DNA of 5,224 nucleotides from positions 1 to 5,224 of the forward strand of contig JAEZEN010000039.1 of the NCBI GenBank assembly GCA_023433185.1, written 5' to 3'. Shown here one piece after another: positions 1 to 5,224 of this stretch; position 1 is the stretch's first letter, and every line of letters begins with the position of its first letter. The position numbers and the translations under genes are program-made. The notes below the pieces were generated by a model that was given only the letters and a program-made list of their open reading frames with translations, did not search any database and was not told the DNA's origin. The stretch is from Pseudomonadota bacterium. GTDB taxonomy: Bacteria > Pseudomonadota > Alphaproteobacteria > Rhizobiales > Kaistiaceae.

Positions 1-752
1 ACCGGGTCGAGGTCGTGCACGGCGTCGACCTCGATATCCCGCGCGGCTCCGCGCTTGGGCTCGTCGGCGAGTCCGGGTCGGGCAAGACGACGATCGGCCG
101 GGCGCTCGTCGGCCTGATCCGGCCGAGCGCCGGGGCGCTGGTCTATGACGGGGTCGACATCGCCGGCTGGGATGAGGAGCGTCTCCATCCGCTGCGGGCG
201 CGGCTCCAGATGATCTTCCAGGACCCGCAGTCCTCGCTCAATCCGCGCCTCAGGATCGGGACGACGCTGGTCCGCCCGCTCGAGGCCTTCGGGCGCGCCG
301 GGAGCGCCGCCGCGCGCCGGCGCCGGGCCGCCGAACTGCTCGAGATCGTCGGCCTGCCGGCGGCGTTCGCCCGGCGCTATCCGCATGAGCTGTCCGGCGG
401 CCAACGGCAGCGCGTCGGCATTGCCCGGGCGCTGGCGCTCGAGCCGGAGTTCATCGTCGCCGACGAGATCGTCTCGGGCCTCGATGTCTCGACGCAGGCG
501 CAGATTCTCCTCCTGCTCCGGCGCCTCCGGGCGGAGTTCAACCTGACGCTGGTTTTCATCAGTCACGACCTGTCCGTCGTCCGCGTCCTGTGCGACCGCG
601 TTGCGGTGCTGCAGGCGGGGAGGCTCGTCGAGGCTGGCGAGACGGCGGCGGTCTTCGCCGACCCGCAGCACGCCTATACGCGCGAACTGCTGGCCAGCGT
701 GCCGCTGCCGGACATCGAGGACGGCTGGATCATGGCGGCATCTGGCGGTTGA
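1..752 (+). CDS. Oligopeptide/dipeptide-type ABC transporter ATP-binding protein (5' partial)
   Basis: This is the nucleotide-binding subunit of a peptide-class importer (DppF/OppF type), which hydrolyses ATP on the cytoplasmic face to drive uptake through partner permeases. The frame is open to the window edge (complete codons from base 3, reading RVEVVHGVDL), so the true start lies outside. Numbering from the internal GTG at base 15, Walker A GESGSGKT is at residues 18-25, the Q-loop region FQDPQSSLNPR at 68-78, signature LSGGQRQR at 126-133, Walker B FIVADE at 146-151 and the switch histidine at 184. The QDPxSSLNPR motif and the C-terminal ADPQHAYTRELLASVP segment are typical of the Opp/Dpp family. 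Only about the first 25 to 60 residues seem to be missing. The substrate cannot be told: permease and binding-protein genes would lie upstream. Oddity: the stretch after Walker B reads DEIVSGLD, not the usual DEPxSALD. Confidence 0.93.
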   Translation, partial: RVEVVHGVDLDIPRGSALGLVGESGSGKTTIGRALVGLIRPSAGALVYDGVDIAGWDEERLHPLRARLQMIFQDPQSSLNPRLRIGTTLVRPLEAFGRAGSAAARRRRAAELLEIVGLPAAFARRYPHELSGGQRQRVGIARALALEPEFIVADEIVSGLDVSTQAQILLLLRRLRAEFNLTLVFISHDLSVVRVLCDRVAVLQAGRLVEAGETAAVFADPQHAYTRELLASVPLPDIEDGWIMAASGG

Positions 753-780
753 GTCCGGGCCGGAACGGCGCGGGCGATGG

Positions 781-809
781 TTGACTCACTCAGCCCACTT
801 TCGCATCAT
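781..809 (+). promoter_or_regulatory. Candidate sigma70-type promoter of the vapBC pair
   Basis: TTGACT at 781-786 (5 of 6 matches to the -35 consensus) is followed after exactly 17 bp by CATCAT at 804-809 (4 of 6 matches to the -10). Transcription would begin near 816, giving a leader of about 25 nt before the ATG at 841 and excluding the in-frame ATG at 808. This fits a toxin-antitoxin operon with its own promoter. It is a prediction from pattern only. Confidence 0.4.
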
Positions 810-840
810 GACAGCACCATTCCAAGCATCACGATGTGCC

Positions 841-1101
841 ATGCGAACCACCGTCACGCTTGACCCCGACGTCGAGACCCTTCTGCGGAAGGAAGTGCGT
901 CGGCGCGGTGAATCGTTCAAGCAGGTCTTGAACAACGCGATCCGCGCCGGACTTCGGAGCGACATGAAGCGACGCGGCGAGGACTTCACGCCGCTTGTCT
1001 TCGACATGGGCAAGCCGCGCGTCGATCTCACAAAGGCGGCCTCGCTCGCCGCCGCGCTGGAGGACGAAGAACTCCTCGCCCGATATCGCCGCGGCCGATG
1101 A
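841..1101 (+). CDS. vapB: VapB-type ribbon-helix-helix antitoxin
   Basis: An 86-residue protein that probably neutralises the PIN ribonuclease encoded just downstream and represses the shared promoter. The N-terminus MRTTVTLDPDVE is the beta-strand entry of a ribbon-helix-helix DNA-binding fold. It is followed by helix 1 (about residues 9-20), the turn RRGES and helix 2 (about 25-38). The C-terminal part (about 45-86), with FDMGKPRVDL and LAAALEDEELLAR, resembles the toxin-wrapping tail of VapB antitoxins of this class. The start at 841 is chosen because the fold begins there and because a predicted promoter would start transcripts after the alternative in-frame ATG at 808. No clear Shine-Dalgarno sequence precedes it. 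The frame stays open far upstream, but that stretch overlaps the ABC gene and is not coding-like. The stop overlaps the toxin start as ATGA, a usual sign of translational coupling. Confidence 0.85.
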   Translation: MRTTVTLDPDVETLLRKEVRRRGESFKQVLNNAIRAGLRSDMKRRGEDFTPLVFDMGKPRVDLTKAASLAAALEDEELLARYRRGR

Positions 1102-1529
1102 TCCTCCCCGACGCGAATGTTCTCTTGCACGCCGTCAATAGTTCCAGCGATCAGCACGGAACGGCGGTTCGGGAACTGACGCTGGCCTTCGACGATCCGC
1201 GCGGCGTCGGCTTTGCGTGGGTGACGCTCCTGGCCTTTCTGCGCCTCTCCACGCGCCGTGGCATCTTTCCGAGGCCGCTGTCGGCCGACGATGCCCTGCT
1301 CGTTGTCGGGCAATGGCTTCGGCATCCTCAGGCGCAGGTCGTGCATCCCGGCGAACGGCACGTAGAAGTCCTGGGGGGACTGCTCAGATCGGCCGGCACG
1401 GCGGGCAATCTGACGACCGACGCGCATCTTGCCGCCCTGGCGGTCGAGCATGGGGCCACCGTGCTCAGCTTCGATCGCGATTTCGCCCGCTTCGACGGCC
1501 TGCGATGGACGATACCATCCGACGGTTGA
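1098..1529 (+). CDS. vapC: VapC-type PIN-domain ribonuclease toxin
   Basis: A 143-residue PIN-domain protein, expected to be a Mg2+-dependent endoribonuclease that stops growth by cutting RNA when its antitoxin is lost. PIN landmarks visible are MILPDANVLLHAV with the first acidic residue D5, TTDAHLAALAVEHGATVLS with D108, and FDRDFARF with D126 and D128. The length and the phrases AWVTLLAFLRLST, GIFPRPLS and NLTTDAHLAALAVEHGA match the VapC subfamily widespread in Mycobacterium tuberculosis (TIGR00028 type). In that alignment the second acidic residue of canonical PIN domains falls on L44. The ATG overlaps the antitoxin stop by 4 nt and has no evident ribosome binding site, so translation probably depends on coupling. 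Its RNA target cannot be predicted from sequence. Confidence 0.88.
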   Translation: MILPDANVLLHAVNSSSDQHGTAVRELTLAFDDPRGVGFAWVTLLAFLRLSTRRGIFPRPLSADDALLVVGQWLRHPQAQVVHPGERHVEVLGGLLRSAGTAGNLTTDAHLAALAVEHGATVLSFDRDFARFDGLRWTIPSDG

Positions 1530-1532
1530 TGG

Positions 1533-1546
1533 GCGTTCCCAAACGC
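1533..1546. other. Small inverted repeat in the convergent vapC/trmB gap
   Basis: GCGTT-CCCA-AACGC forms a 5-bp stem with a 4-nt loop in the 36-bp gap between the converging vapC and trmB stops. Neither strand shows a T-tract after it, so it is not a standard intrinsic terminator. It may only block or stabilise 3' ends, or be chance. Confidence 0.25.
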
Positions 1547-1565
1547 AGAGGCTGCCCGCGCGCTT

Positions 1566-2246
1566 TCACACCCGCCGGAATTCGAGATAGGTCGGCCGGC
1601 GGCCGGCGGCCAGCGCCTTGGCCTCGTAGCGCGTGCCCGGCCAGCCGGGAAACGGCAGCTGCCAGTCGTCGGCGGTCTCGGCCGTCCAGGCGAAGTCGTC
1701 GCGGGCCGCGAGGTGGCGCAGCGTCCAGGCGATGTAGTCGTCGATGTCGCTGGCGACCCGGAACAGGCCTCCGGACACCAGAACGCGGGCGATCCGGTCG
1801 AGGTTGTCCGAGGCGACGAAGCGGCGCTTCCAGTGCCGTCGCTTGGGCCAGGGGTCGGGATAGAGCAGGTCGACCCGGGTCAGCGCGGCCGCCGGCAGCC
1901 AGTCGAGCACATGGGCCGCATCGCCGTCATGGAGTCGGATGTTGCGGAGCGCGTGCCCGGCGATGGCGGCGACCGCCTTCGCCATGCCCTCGACGAACGG
2001 CTCGACGCCGATGAAACCGGTCCCGGGCGCCGCCGCCGCCTCGGCGACAAGGTGTTCGCCGCCGCCGAAGCCGATTTCGAGGTGGATGTCGTGGACCGGT
2101 GCGGCGAACAGCCCGGCGAGCGGCACCGGTGGCGGGGCCTCCAGGCCGATGGCGAGCGCCGGGTAGGCTTCCGCCATCAGGCCGGTGCGGAGGGCGGAGA
2201 GCGGCTTGCCCTTCCGCCGTCCGTGCAGCCGGCGCCAGCGCTCCAT
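1566..2246 (-). CDS. trmB: tRNA (guanine-N7-)-methyltransferase
   Basis: TrmB transfers a methyl group from SAM to N7 of guanosine 46 in the variable loop of tRNAs. It is a cytoplasmic class I (Rossmann) methyltransferase. In the 226-residue product the SAM-binding loop LEIGFGGGEHL is at 56-66, GVEPF (end of the second strand) at 80-84, the family hallmark DPWPKRRHWKRR at 131-142, SDIDDYIAW at 166-174, and the C-terminal TRYEAKALAAGRRPTYLEF at 205-223. Length and motif order are normal. The ATG at 2246 is chosen because GGAAG lies 5 nt before it and it falls 29 nt after the metK stop. An in-frame start at 2324 would overlap metK by 49 nt and add an arginine/proline-rich tail. It is probably co-transcribed with metK, which supplies its cofactor. 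Confidence 0.95.
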   Translation of the reverse strand: MERWRRLHGRRKGKPLSALRTGLMAEAYPALAIGLEAPPPVPLAGLFAAPVHDIHLEIGFGGGEHLVAEAAAAPGTGFIGVEPFVEGMAKAVAAIAGHALRNIRLHDGDAAHVLDWLPAAALTRVDLLYPDPWPKRRHWKRRFVASDNLDRIARVLVSGGLFRVASDIDDYIAWTLRHLAARDDFAWTAETADDWQLPFPGWPGTRYEAKALAAGRRPTYLEFRRV

Positions 2247-2275
2247 GGTCGCTTCCGACGCCGGCGGTCGGGGGC

Positions 2276-3454
2276 TCAGCGCAAGGCGTCGCGAAGCGTG
2301 TCGGCGAGGTCGGTCTTCTCCCATGAGAAGCCGCCGTCGGCTTCCGCCGGCCGGCCGAAATGGCCGTAGGCGGCGGTGCGCGCGTAGATCGGCTTGTTGA
2401 GGCCGAGATGCTGGCGGATGCCGCGCGGCGACAGGTCCATGGCGCGTTTGAGGGCATCTTCGAGCCGCGACTCCTCGACCTTGCCGGTGCCGTGGAGGTC
2501 GACATAGATCGAAAGCGGCTGGGACACGCCGATCGCATAGGAAAGCTGGATCGTGCAGCGGTCGGCGAGGTCGGCCGCGACGACGTTCTTGGCGAGGTAG
2601 CGCGCCGCATAGGCCGCCGAACGGTCGACCTTAGTCGGGTCCTTGCCGGAGAAGGCGCCGCCGCCATGGGGCGCAGCGCCGCCATAGGTGTCGACGATGA
2701 TCTTGCGCCCGGTGAGGCCGGCATCGCCGTCGGGGCCGCCGATCACGAACTTGCCGGTGGGGTTCACATGCCAGACCGTCTCGGCGTCGATCCAGTCCTC
2801 CGGCAGCGCCGCGTGGACGATCGGGGAGATGATCTCCTTGACGTCGTCGGAGGTAAGCGCCTTGCCGCCGCGCGCCTCGGCGTGCTGGGTGGAGACGACG
2901 ATCGAGGACACCCCGACCGGCTTTCCGTAGTGGTACTTGACGGTGACCTGGCTCTTGGAATCCGGACCGAGCTCCGGAACGTCCCCGGACTTCCGCGCGT
3001 CGGCCATCATCTTGAGGATGCGGTGGGCATAGAAGATCGGCGCCGGCATGAGTTCCGGCGTCTCGCGGCAGGCGTAGCCGAACATGATGCCCTGGTCGCC
3101 GGCGCCCTCGTCCTTGTTGCCCGCGGAATCGACGCCCTGGGCGATGTCGATCGACTGGGGGTGGAGGAGGACGTCGACCCTGGCGTTCTGCCAGTGGAAC
3201 CCGTCCTGCTCGTAGCCGATGTCCTTGATCGCGGCCCGCGCCAGGTCCTCGACGGTGCCGAGCACGGCCTCGGGGCCGCGGACCTCACCGGCGATCACGA
3301 CGCGGTTGGTGGTGGCAAGCGTCTCACAGGCGACGCGGGCCTCCGGCATCGCAGCCAGGAAGGCATCGACGACGGCGTCGGAAATCCTGTCGCAGACCTT
3401 GTCGGGATGACCCTCGGAGACCGACTCGCTTGTGAAGAGATAGGTTGATCGCAA
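2276..3454 (-). CDS. metK: S-adenosylmethionine synthetase (methionine adenosyltransferase)
   Basis: MetK joins ATP and methionine to give S-adenosylmethionine, releasing phosphate and diphosphate. It acts in the cytoplasm as a tetramer in related bacteria. The 392-residue product has the N-terminal ATP-site block [12 protein letters not shown] at 8-19, signature 1 [12 protein letters not shown] at 117-128, and signature 2 GGGAFSGKD at 264-272 followed by [10 protein letters not shown]. All key motifs are intact and the length is standard. I choose the TTG at 3454 (MRSTYLFT): AAAGGGG ends 8 nt before it, and family members usually begin at this point. A GTG at 3463 would add three residues, but its ribosome binding site would have no spacer. 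The gene lies 211 nt after the HTH regulator stop and 29 nt before trmB. The leader is highly structured, suggesting post-transcriptional control. Confidence 0.96.
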   Translation of the reverse strand: MRSTYLFTSESVSEGHPDKVCDRISDAVVDAFLAAMPEARVACETLATTNRVVIAGEVRGPEAVLGTVEDLARAAIKDIGYEQDGFHWQNARVDVLLHPQSIDIAQGVDSAGNKDEGAGDQGIMFGYACRETPELMPAPIFYAHRILKMMADARKSGDVPELGPDSKSQVTVKYHYGKPVGVSSIVVSTQHAEARGGKALTSDDVKEIISPIVHAALPEDWIDAETVWHVNPTGKFVIGGPDGDAGLTGRKIIVDTYGGAAPHGGGAFSGKDPTKVDRSAAYAARYLAKNVVAADLADRCTIQLSYAIGVSQPLSIYVDLHGTGKVEESRLEDALKRAMDLSPRGIRQHLGLNKPIYARTAAYGHFGRPAEADGGFSWEKTDLADTLRDALR

Positions 3455-3463
3455 GGTGTGCAC

Positions 3464-3665
3464 CCCTTTCTGGCCGGCGACCGGTGTCGCCTCGGAAGGC
3501 GGAGGTTCTGGCAGCGTTGGCGGGAGTGGTCAACCCACGCCCGGGGCGCCGCAAGGGCGCTGCGGCGTGGCAGGGCAGCCGGCAGGAGGTGCCGGAACGC
3601 CGCCACCCCGGCTGTCTCGGGACGACGGCGTTCCGCAGGCACTCACGAGCGCCGGGTCCGGCGGC
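3464..3665 (-). promoter_or_regulatory. Structured metK leader, candidate cis-regulatory RNA
   Basis: This 202-nt gene-free stretch, read on the minus strand, holds several perfect dyads. (A) 3647-3667: a GC-rich bulged stem touching the HTH gene stop. (B) GGAACGCCG/CGGCGTTCC, pairing 3594-3602 with 3626-3634, extended beyond a 3-nt bulge by 3589-3593 with 3638-3642. (C) CCGGCA-CCTCC-TGCCGG at 3579-3595. (D) CGCCGCA/TGCGGCG at 3547-3567. (E) CCACGCC/GGCGTGG pairing 3535-3541 with 3564-3570, around an inner 5-bp stem. (F) GGCGAC-ACCG-GTCGCC at 3476-3491, just before the ribosome binding site. B and C share 3589-3595, and D and E share bases, so alternative folds exist. The loop of C contains CACCTC, which can pair with GGGGTG (3461-3466) at the metK ribosome binding site. 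I recognise no known SAM riboswitch consensus. The dyads are seen; a regulatory role is inferred. Confidence 0.4.
3505..3533 (-). promoter_or_regulatory. Weak candidate metK promoter
   Basis: On the minus strand TTGACC (3533-3528, 5 of 6 to the -35 consensus) is followed after 17 bp by CAGAAC (3510-3505, 3 of 6 to the -10). Transcription would start near 3498, giving a short leader with only the hairpin next to the ribosome binding site. The -10 match is poor. Read-through from the HTH gene is an alternative source of metK mRNA. Confidence 0.25.
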
Positions 3666-4094
3666 TCACGTTTCCTCGTCGTCCTCCGCGCCAGCCATGG
3701 CACGCACGAGCTCGATGACCTTGCGCCGGATCTTGGGATCCTTGATCCGGATGAAGGCCTTGTTGAGCTGGACACCCTCGGAACTCGACAGGAAGTCGAC
3801 GACGTAACTCGCCGAGGGACGTTCCGCGACACCCCCGATGCCGGGTTCCGCCGGCGGACTGCCGGGGGCATCCTCGAAGAAGAAGGATACCGGGACGGTC
3901 AAGACCCGCGCGATGTGCTGGAGACGGCTGGCGCCGATCCGGTTCGTACCTTTCTCGTACTTCTGTATCTGCTGGAACGTGATGCCGAGACTTTCGCCAA
4001 GCTTTTCCTGGCTCATTCCAAGCATCATGCGACGGAGACGGACCCGACTGCCGACGTGGATGTCAATCGGATTAGGCTGCTTCTTATTGGCCAT
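3666..4094 (-). CDS. praR: XRE-family HTH transcriptional regulator, PraR/PhrR type
   Basis: A 142-residue DNA-binding protein. The helix-turn-helix covers about residues 14-65 (VGSRVRLRRMMLGMSQEKLG, then ITFQQIQKYEKGTNRI and RLQHIARVL), a classic Cro/C1-type domain. An acidic, proline-containing linker (about 73-98) leads to a C-terminal helical segment, NKAFIRIKDPKIRRKVIELV, typical of the rhizobial PraR/PhrR group. In Rhizobium leguminosarum PraR represses quorum-sensing and biofilm genes, and Sinorhizobium phrR also lies just before metK; both statements are from memory. The ATG at 4094 is chosen over an in-frame TTG at 4136: GAGAG stands 7 nt before it, the family begins with MANKK-like sequence, and the longer form would run into the upstream dyad. 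That dyad suggests autoregulation. The symbol rests on family resemblance and position, and the targets in this organism are unknown. Confidence 0.88.
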   Translation of the reverse strand: MANKKQPNPIDIHVGSRVRLRRMMLGMSQEKLGESLGITFQQIQKYEKGTNRIGASRLQHIARVLTVPVSFFFEDAPGSPPAEPGIGGVAERPSASYVVDFLSSSEGVQLNKAFIRIKDPKIRRKVIELVRAMAGAEDDEET

Positions 4095-4133
4095 TGAGGC
4101 ACTCTCGTTTGGGCCGCGGACGGCACTCCCTTC

Positions 4134-4167
4134 CAATGGTGACCAGGATGGTCACCGGCTTCCATTG
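4134..4167. promoter_or_regulatory. Perfect dyad upstream of the HTH gene, candidate operator
   Basis: On the minus strand GGTGACCA-TCC-TGGTCACC (4138-4156) is a perfect 8-bp inverted repeat with a 3-bp centre. A second, wider pair, CAATGG/CCATTG (4134-4139 with 4162-4167), partly overlaps it. The centre is about 53 bp before the HTH gene start. The compact symmetry is typical of a binding site for a dimeric repressor, and self-regulation by the HTH protein is the simplest reading. I could not place a convincing promoter beside it. Confidence 0.5.
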
Positions 4168-4194
4168 CACGTTACCTGCTTCTGGACAAATCGT

Positions 4195-4242
4195 CCCCCC
4201 GTGGGGTCGGTTTGCGTCCTGGTTGCAGCGGGCGACCAGAAC
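4195..4242 (-). other. Two small hairpins downstream of lnt, possible weak terminator
   Basis: Reading on from the lnt stop, CTGGT/ACCAG (4219-4223 with 4235-4239, plus two further pairs beyond a mismatch) is followed by CCCC/GGGG around ACGG (4195-4206), and then ACGATTTG. The T-run is only three bases, so an intrinsic terminator is doubtful. Apart from these and the upstream dyad, I see nothing else in the 166-bp lnt to HTH-gene gap. Confidence 0.25.
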
Positions 4243-4260
4243 ATGCCACCGAGACCCCTG

Positions 4261-5224
4261 TCAATTCTTACGAACTCTCCCTTGGTGCGGCGCAATGCAG
4301 CCGATCGCTATGCAGAGCAGCAGAAGAACGAGAAAGATTACATCCCCAACTTGCGCATAAACCGTTGACGATGCAACGGGGGGAAGGACCCCGTCGATCG
4401 TGCCAACCTCTTCGAGAGGCAGGCTTTTCTGCACGTTCCCGTAAGCGTCGACAATCGCCGAGATGCCGGAATTGGCGGCGCGGATCACCGGCAGGCCGGT
4501 CTCGACGGCGCGCAGCCGGCTCTGCAGGAGATGCTGATAGGGACCAGGTGTCGCACCGAACCAGGCGTCGTTCGTGAGGTTGAGAATCCAGCCCGGCCGC
4601 GGTCCCGGGGGCACCGCGGCGCCGGGAAAGATGATCTCGTAGCAGATGAGGGGGGCGACGGGCGGGGCGCCGGGGACCGACAGCATCATGCGTGCGGCGC
4701 CGGGGACGAACCCCTCCGGAAGCGCGACGAGCTGGCGCAGTCCGAGGGTTCCAAGCAGCGTCCGGAAGGGCAGGTACTCGCCGAAGGGGACGAGATGCAC
4801 CTTGTCGTAGGCCGCGACGATGGTTCCGGTGTCGTCGATCAGCAGGACGCTGTTATGGGCGGCGCCGTAGGGATCGGCCGGGTTGCCGGCGCGGACCGCA
4901 CCGGTGAGAAGCGTCGTGCCCTCGGGCAGGAGATCGGCGATCGCCGACAGCACGTCCGGGCGGTCGCTGAGGAGAAAGGGGAAGGCCGACTCCGGCCAGA
5001 TGAGGAGCGCCGTCCCGTCGAGGCCGCCGCCCTCGCCGGCCTGCCCCGCGCTGAGCCGGAGATAGCGCACCACGATCTCGTCCTCGTTCGCTGCCTGCCA
5101 TCGCTCGCTCTGCTCGATCGACGGCTGCACGATCCGGAGCGCCGGGCCGCCGGCCTCGTCCTGGACGCTGGCGAGGCGAAGCGCGCCATATCCGGCATGC
5201 GCTCCGAGCAGGGCCAGCGCGACG
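4261..5224 (-). CDS. lnt: Apolipoprotein N-acyltransferase (5' partial)
   Basis: Lnt is the inner-membrane enzyme that adds the third acyl chain to the N-terminal cysteine of lipoproteins, using phospholipid as donor, before Lol sorting. The window holds the C-terminal part. The frame is open to the right edge and begins within a hydrophobic stretch (VALALLGAHAGYG), the end of the N-terminal membrane domain. The periplasmic nitrilase-like domain follows. Its Glu-Lys-Cys triad is visible as E in WPESAFPF (codon 4990-4992), K in YDKVHLVPFGEYLP (4801-4803) and C in ICYEIIFPG (4642-4644). Other family phrases are NLTNDAWFGATPGPYQH and SRLRAVETGLPVIRAANSGIS. A final membrane helix, VIFLVLLLLCIAIGCIA, and a short basic tail end the protein. 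About 320 residues are present out of roughly 500 to 540 usual. The GTG at 5130 is internal, not a start. Confidence 0.95.
   Translation of the reverse strand, partial: VALALLGAHAGYGALRLASVQDEAGGPALRIVQPSIEQSERWQAANEDEIVVRYLRLSAGQAGEGGGLDGTALLIWPESAFPFLLSDRPDVLSAIADLLPEGTTLLTGAVRAGNPADPYGAAHNSVLLIDDTGTIVAAYDKVHLVPFGEYLPFRTLLGTLGLRQLVALPEGFVPGAARMMLSVPGAPPVAPLICYEIIFPGAAVPPGPRPGWILNLTNDAWFGATPGPYQHLLQSRLRAVETGLPVIRAANSGISAIVDAYGNVQKSLPLEEVGTIDGVLPPVASSTVYAQVGDVIFLVLLLLCIAIGCIAPHQGRVRKN

Noticed and set aside
601..840. Upstream extension of the antitoxin frame
   Set aside because: It overlaps the end of the ABC ATPase gene, is low-complexity and arginine-rich, and the ribbon-helix-helix fold begins exactly at 841.
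786..1451. Minus-strand open frame of 221 codons opposite vapBC
   Set aside because: The plus strand carries two convincing overlapping genes. The antisense product is arginine-rich and has no domain I recognise.
2247..2324. Longer N-terminus for TrmB
   Set aside because: It would overlap metK by 49 nt, is arginine/proline-rich, and the ATG at 2246 has a good ribosome binding site at the right distance.
1927..2724. Minus-strand 265-codon frame spanning the metK/trmB junction
   Set aside because: It is an alternative frame of two well-supported genes, dominated by Ser/Arg/Pro/Ala, as expected for a shifted GC-rich frame.
2360..3448. Plus-strand open frame of 362 codons opposite metK
   Set aside because: It mirrors a certain housekeeping gene on the other strand. 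Long antisense frames are expected in GC-rich coding DNA, and its translation shows no recognisable domain.
3589..3642. Intrinsic terminator after the HTH gene
   Set aside because: The stem is strong but no T-tract follows on the minus strand, so a standard Rho-independent terminator is not supported.
3464..3665. Known SAM-II, SAM/SAH or SMK-box riboswitch
   Set aside because: I looked for the consensus patterns I remember and did not see them. A covariance-model search would be decisive.
3456..4097. Plus-strand open frame of 213 codons across the metK leader and HTH gene
   Set aside because: Half of it is antisense to a clear HTH gene, the rest covers dyad-rich non-coding sequence, and no domain is visible.

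Overview
The window is a GC-rich bacterial chromosomal segment. Protein sequences and gene order point to an alphaproteobacterium of the order Hyphomicrobiales (Rhizobiales). The strongest clue is the minus-strand series lnt > praR/phrR-type HTH regulator > metK > trmB, an arrangement I know from Sinorhizobium, Rhizobium and relatives. No species can be named from the sequence alone.

Layout. Plus strand, left: the 3' part of an oligopeptide/dipeptide-type ABC transporter ATPase (to 752), then a compact type II toxin-antitoxin pair, a ribbon-helix-helix antitoxin (841-1101) and a PIN-domain toxin (1098-1529), overlapping by ATGA. These genes converge on the minus-strand cluster across a 36-bp gap. 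Minus strand, right, in order of transcription: apolipoprotein N-acyltransferase (4261 to beyond the window end), an XRE-family regulator (3666-4094), S-adenosylmethionine synthetase (2276-3454) and tRNA (guanine-N7)-methyltransferase (1566-2246). MetK makes the SAM that TrmB uses, and the two genes lie 29 bp apart, so co-transcription is likely.

Regulatory content. Two gene-free stretches are richly structured. The stretch between lnt and the HTH gene (4095-4260) carries a perfect 8-3-8 dyad, a good candidate operator. The metK leader (3464-3665) holds several inverted repeats, some mutually exclusive. One presents an anti-Shine-Dalgarno-like loop that can pair with the metK ribosome binding site. 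No gene-free stretch exceeds 300 bases.

Novelty. Most genes are ordinary. The items most worth a second look are the metK leader, the dyad upstream of the HTH gene, a related-looking element before metK, and the toxin-antitoxin pair that lies where rimP-nusA usually follows trmB. I see no CRISPR array, tRNA, rRNA, insertion sequence or clear new multi-gene system.
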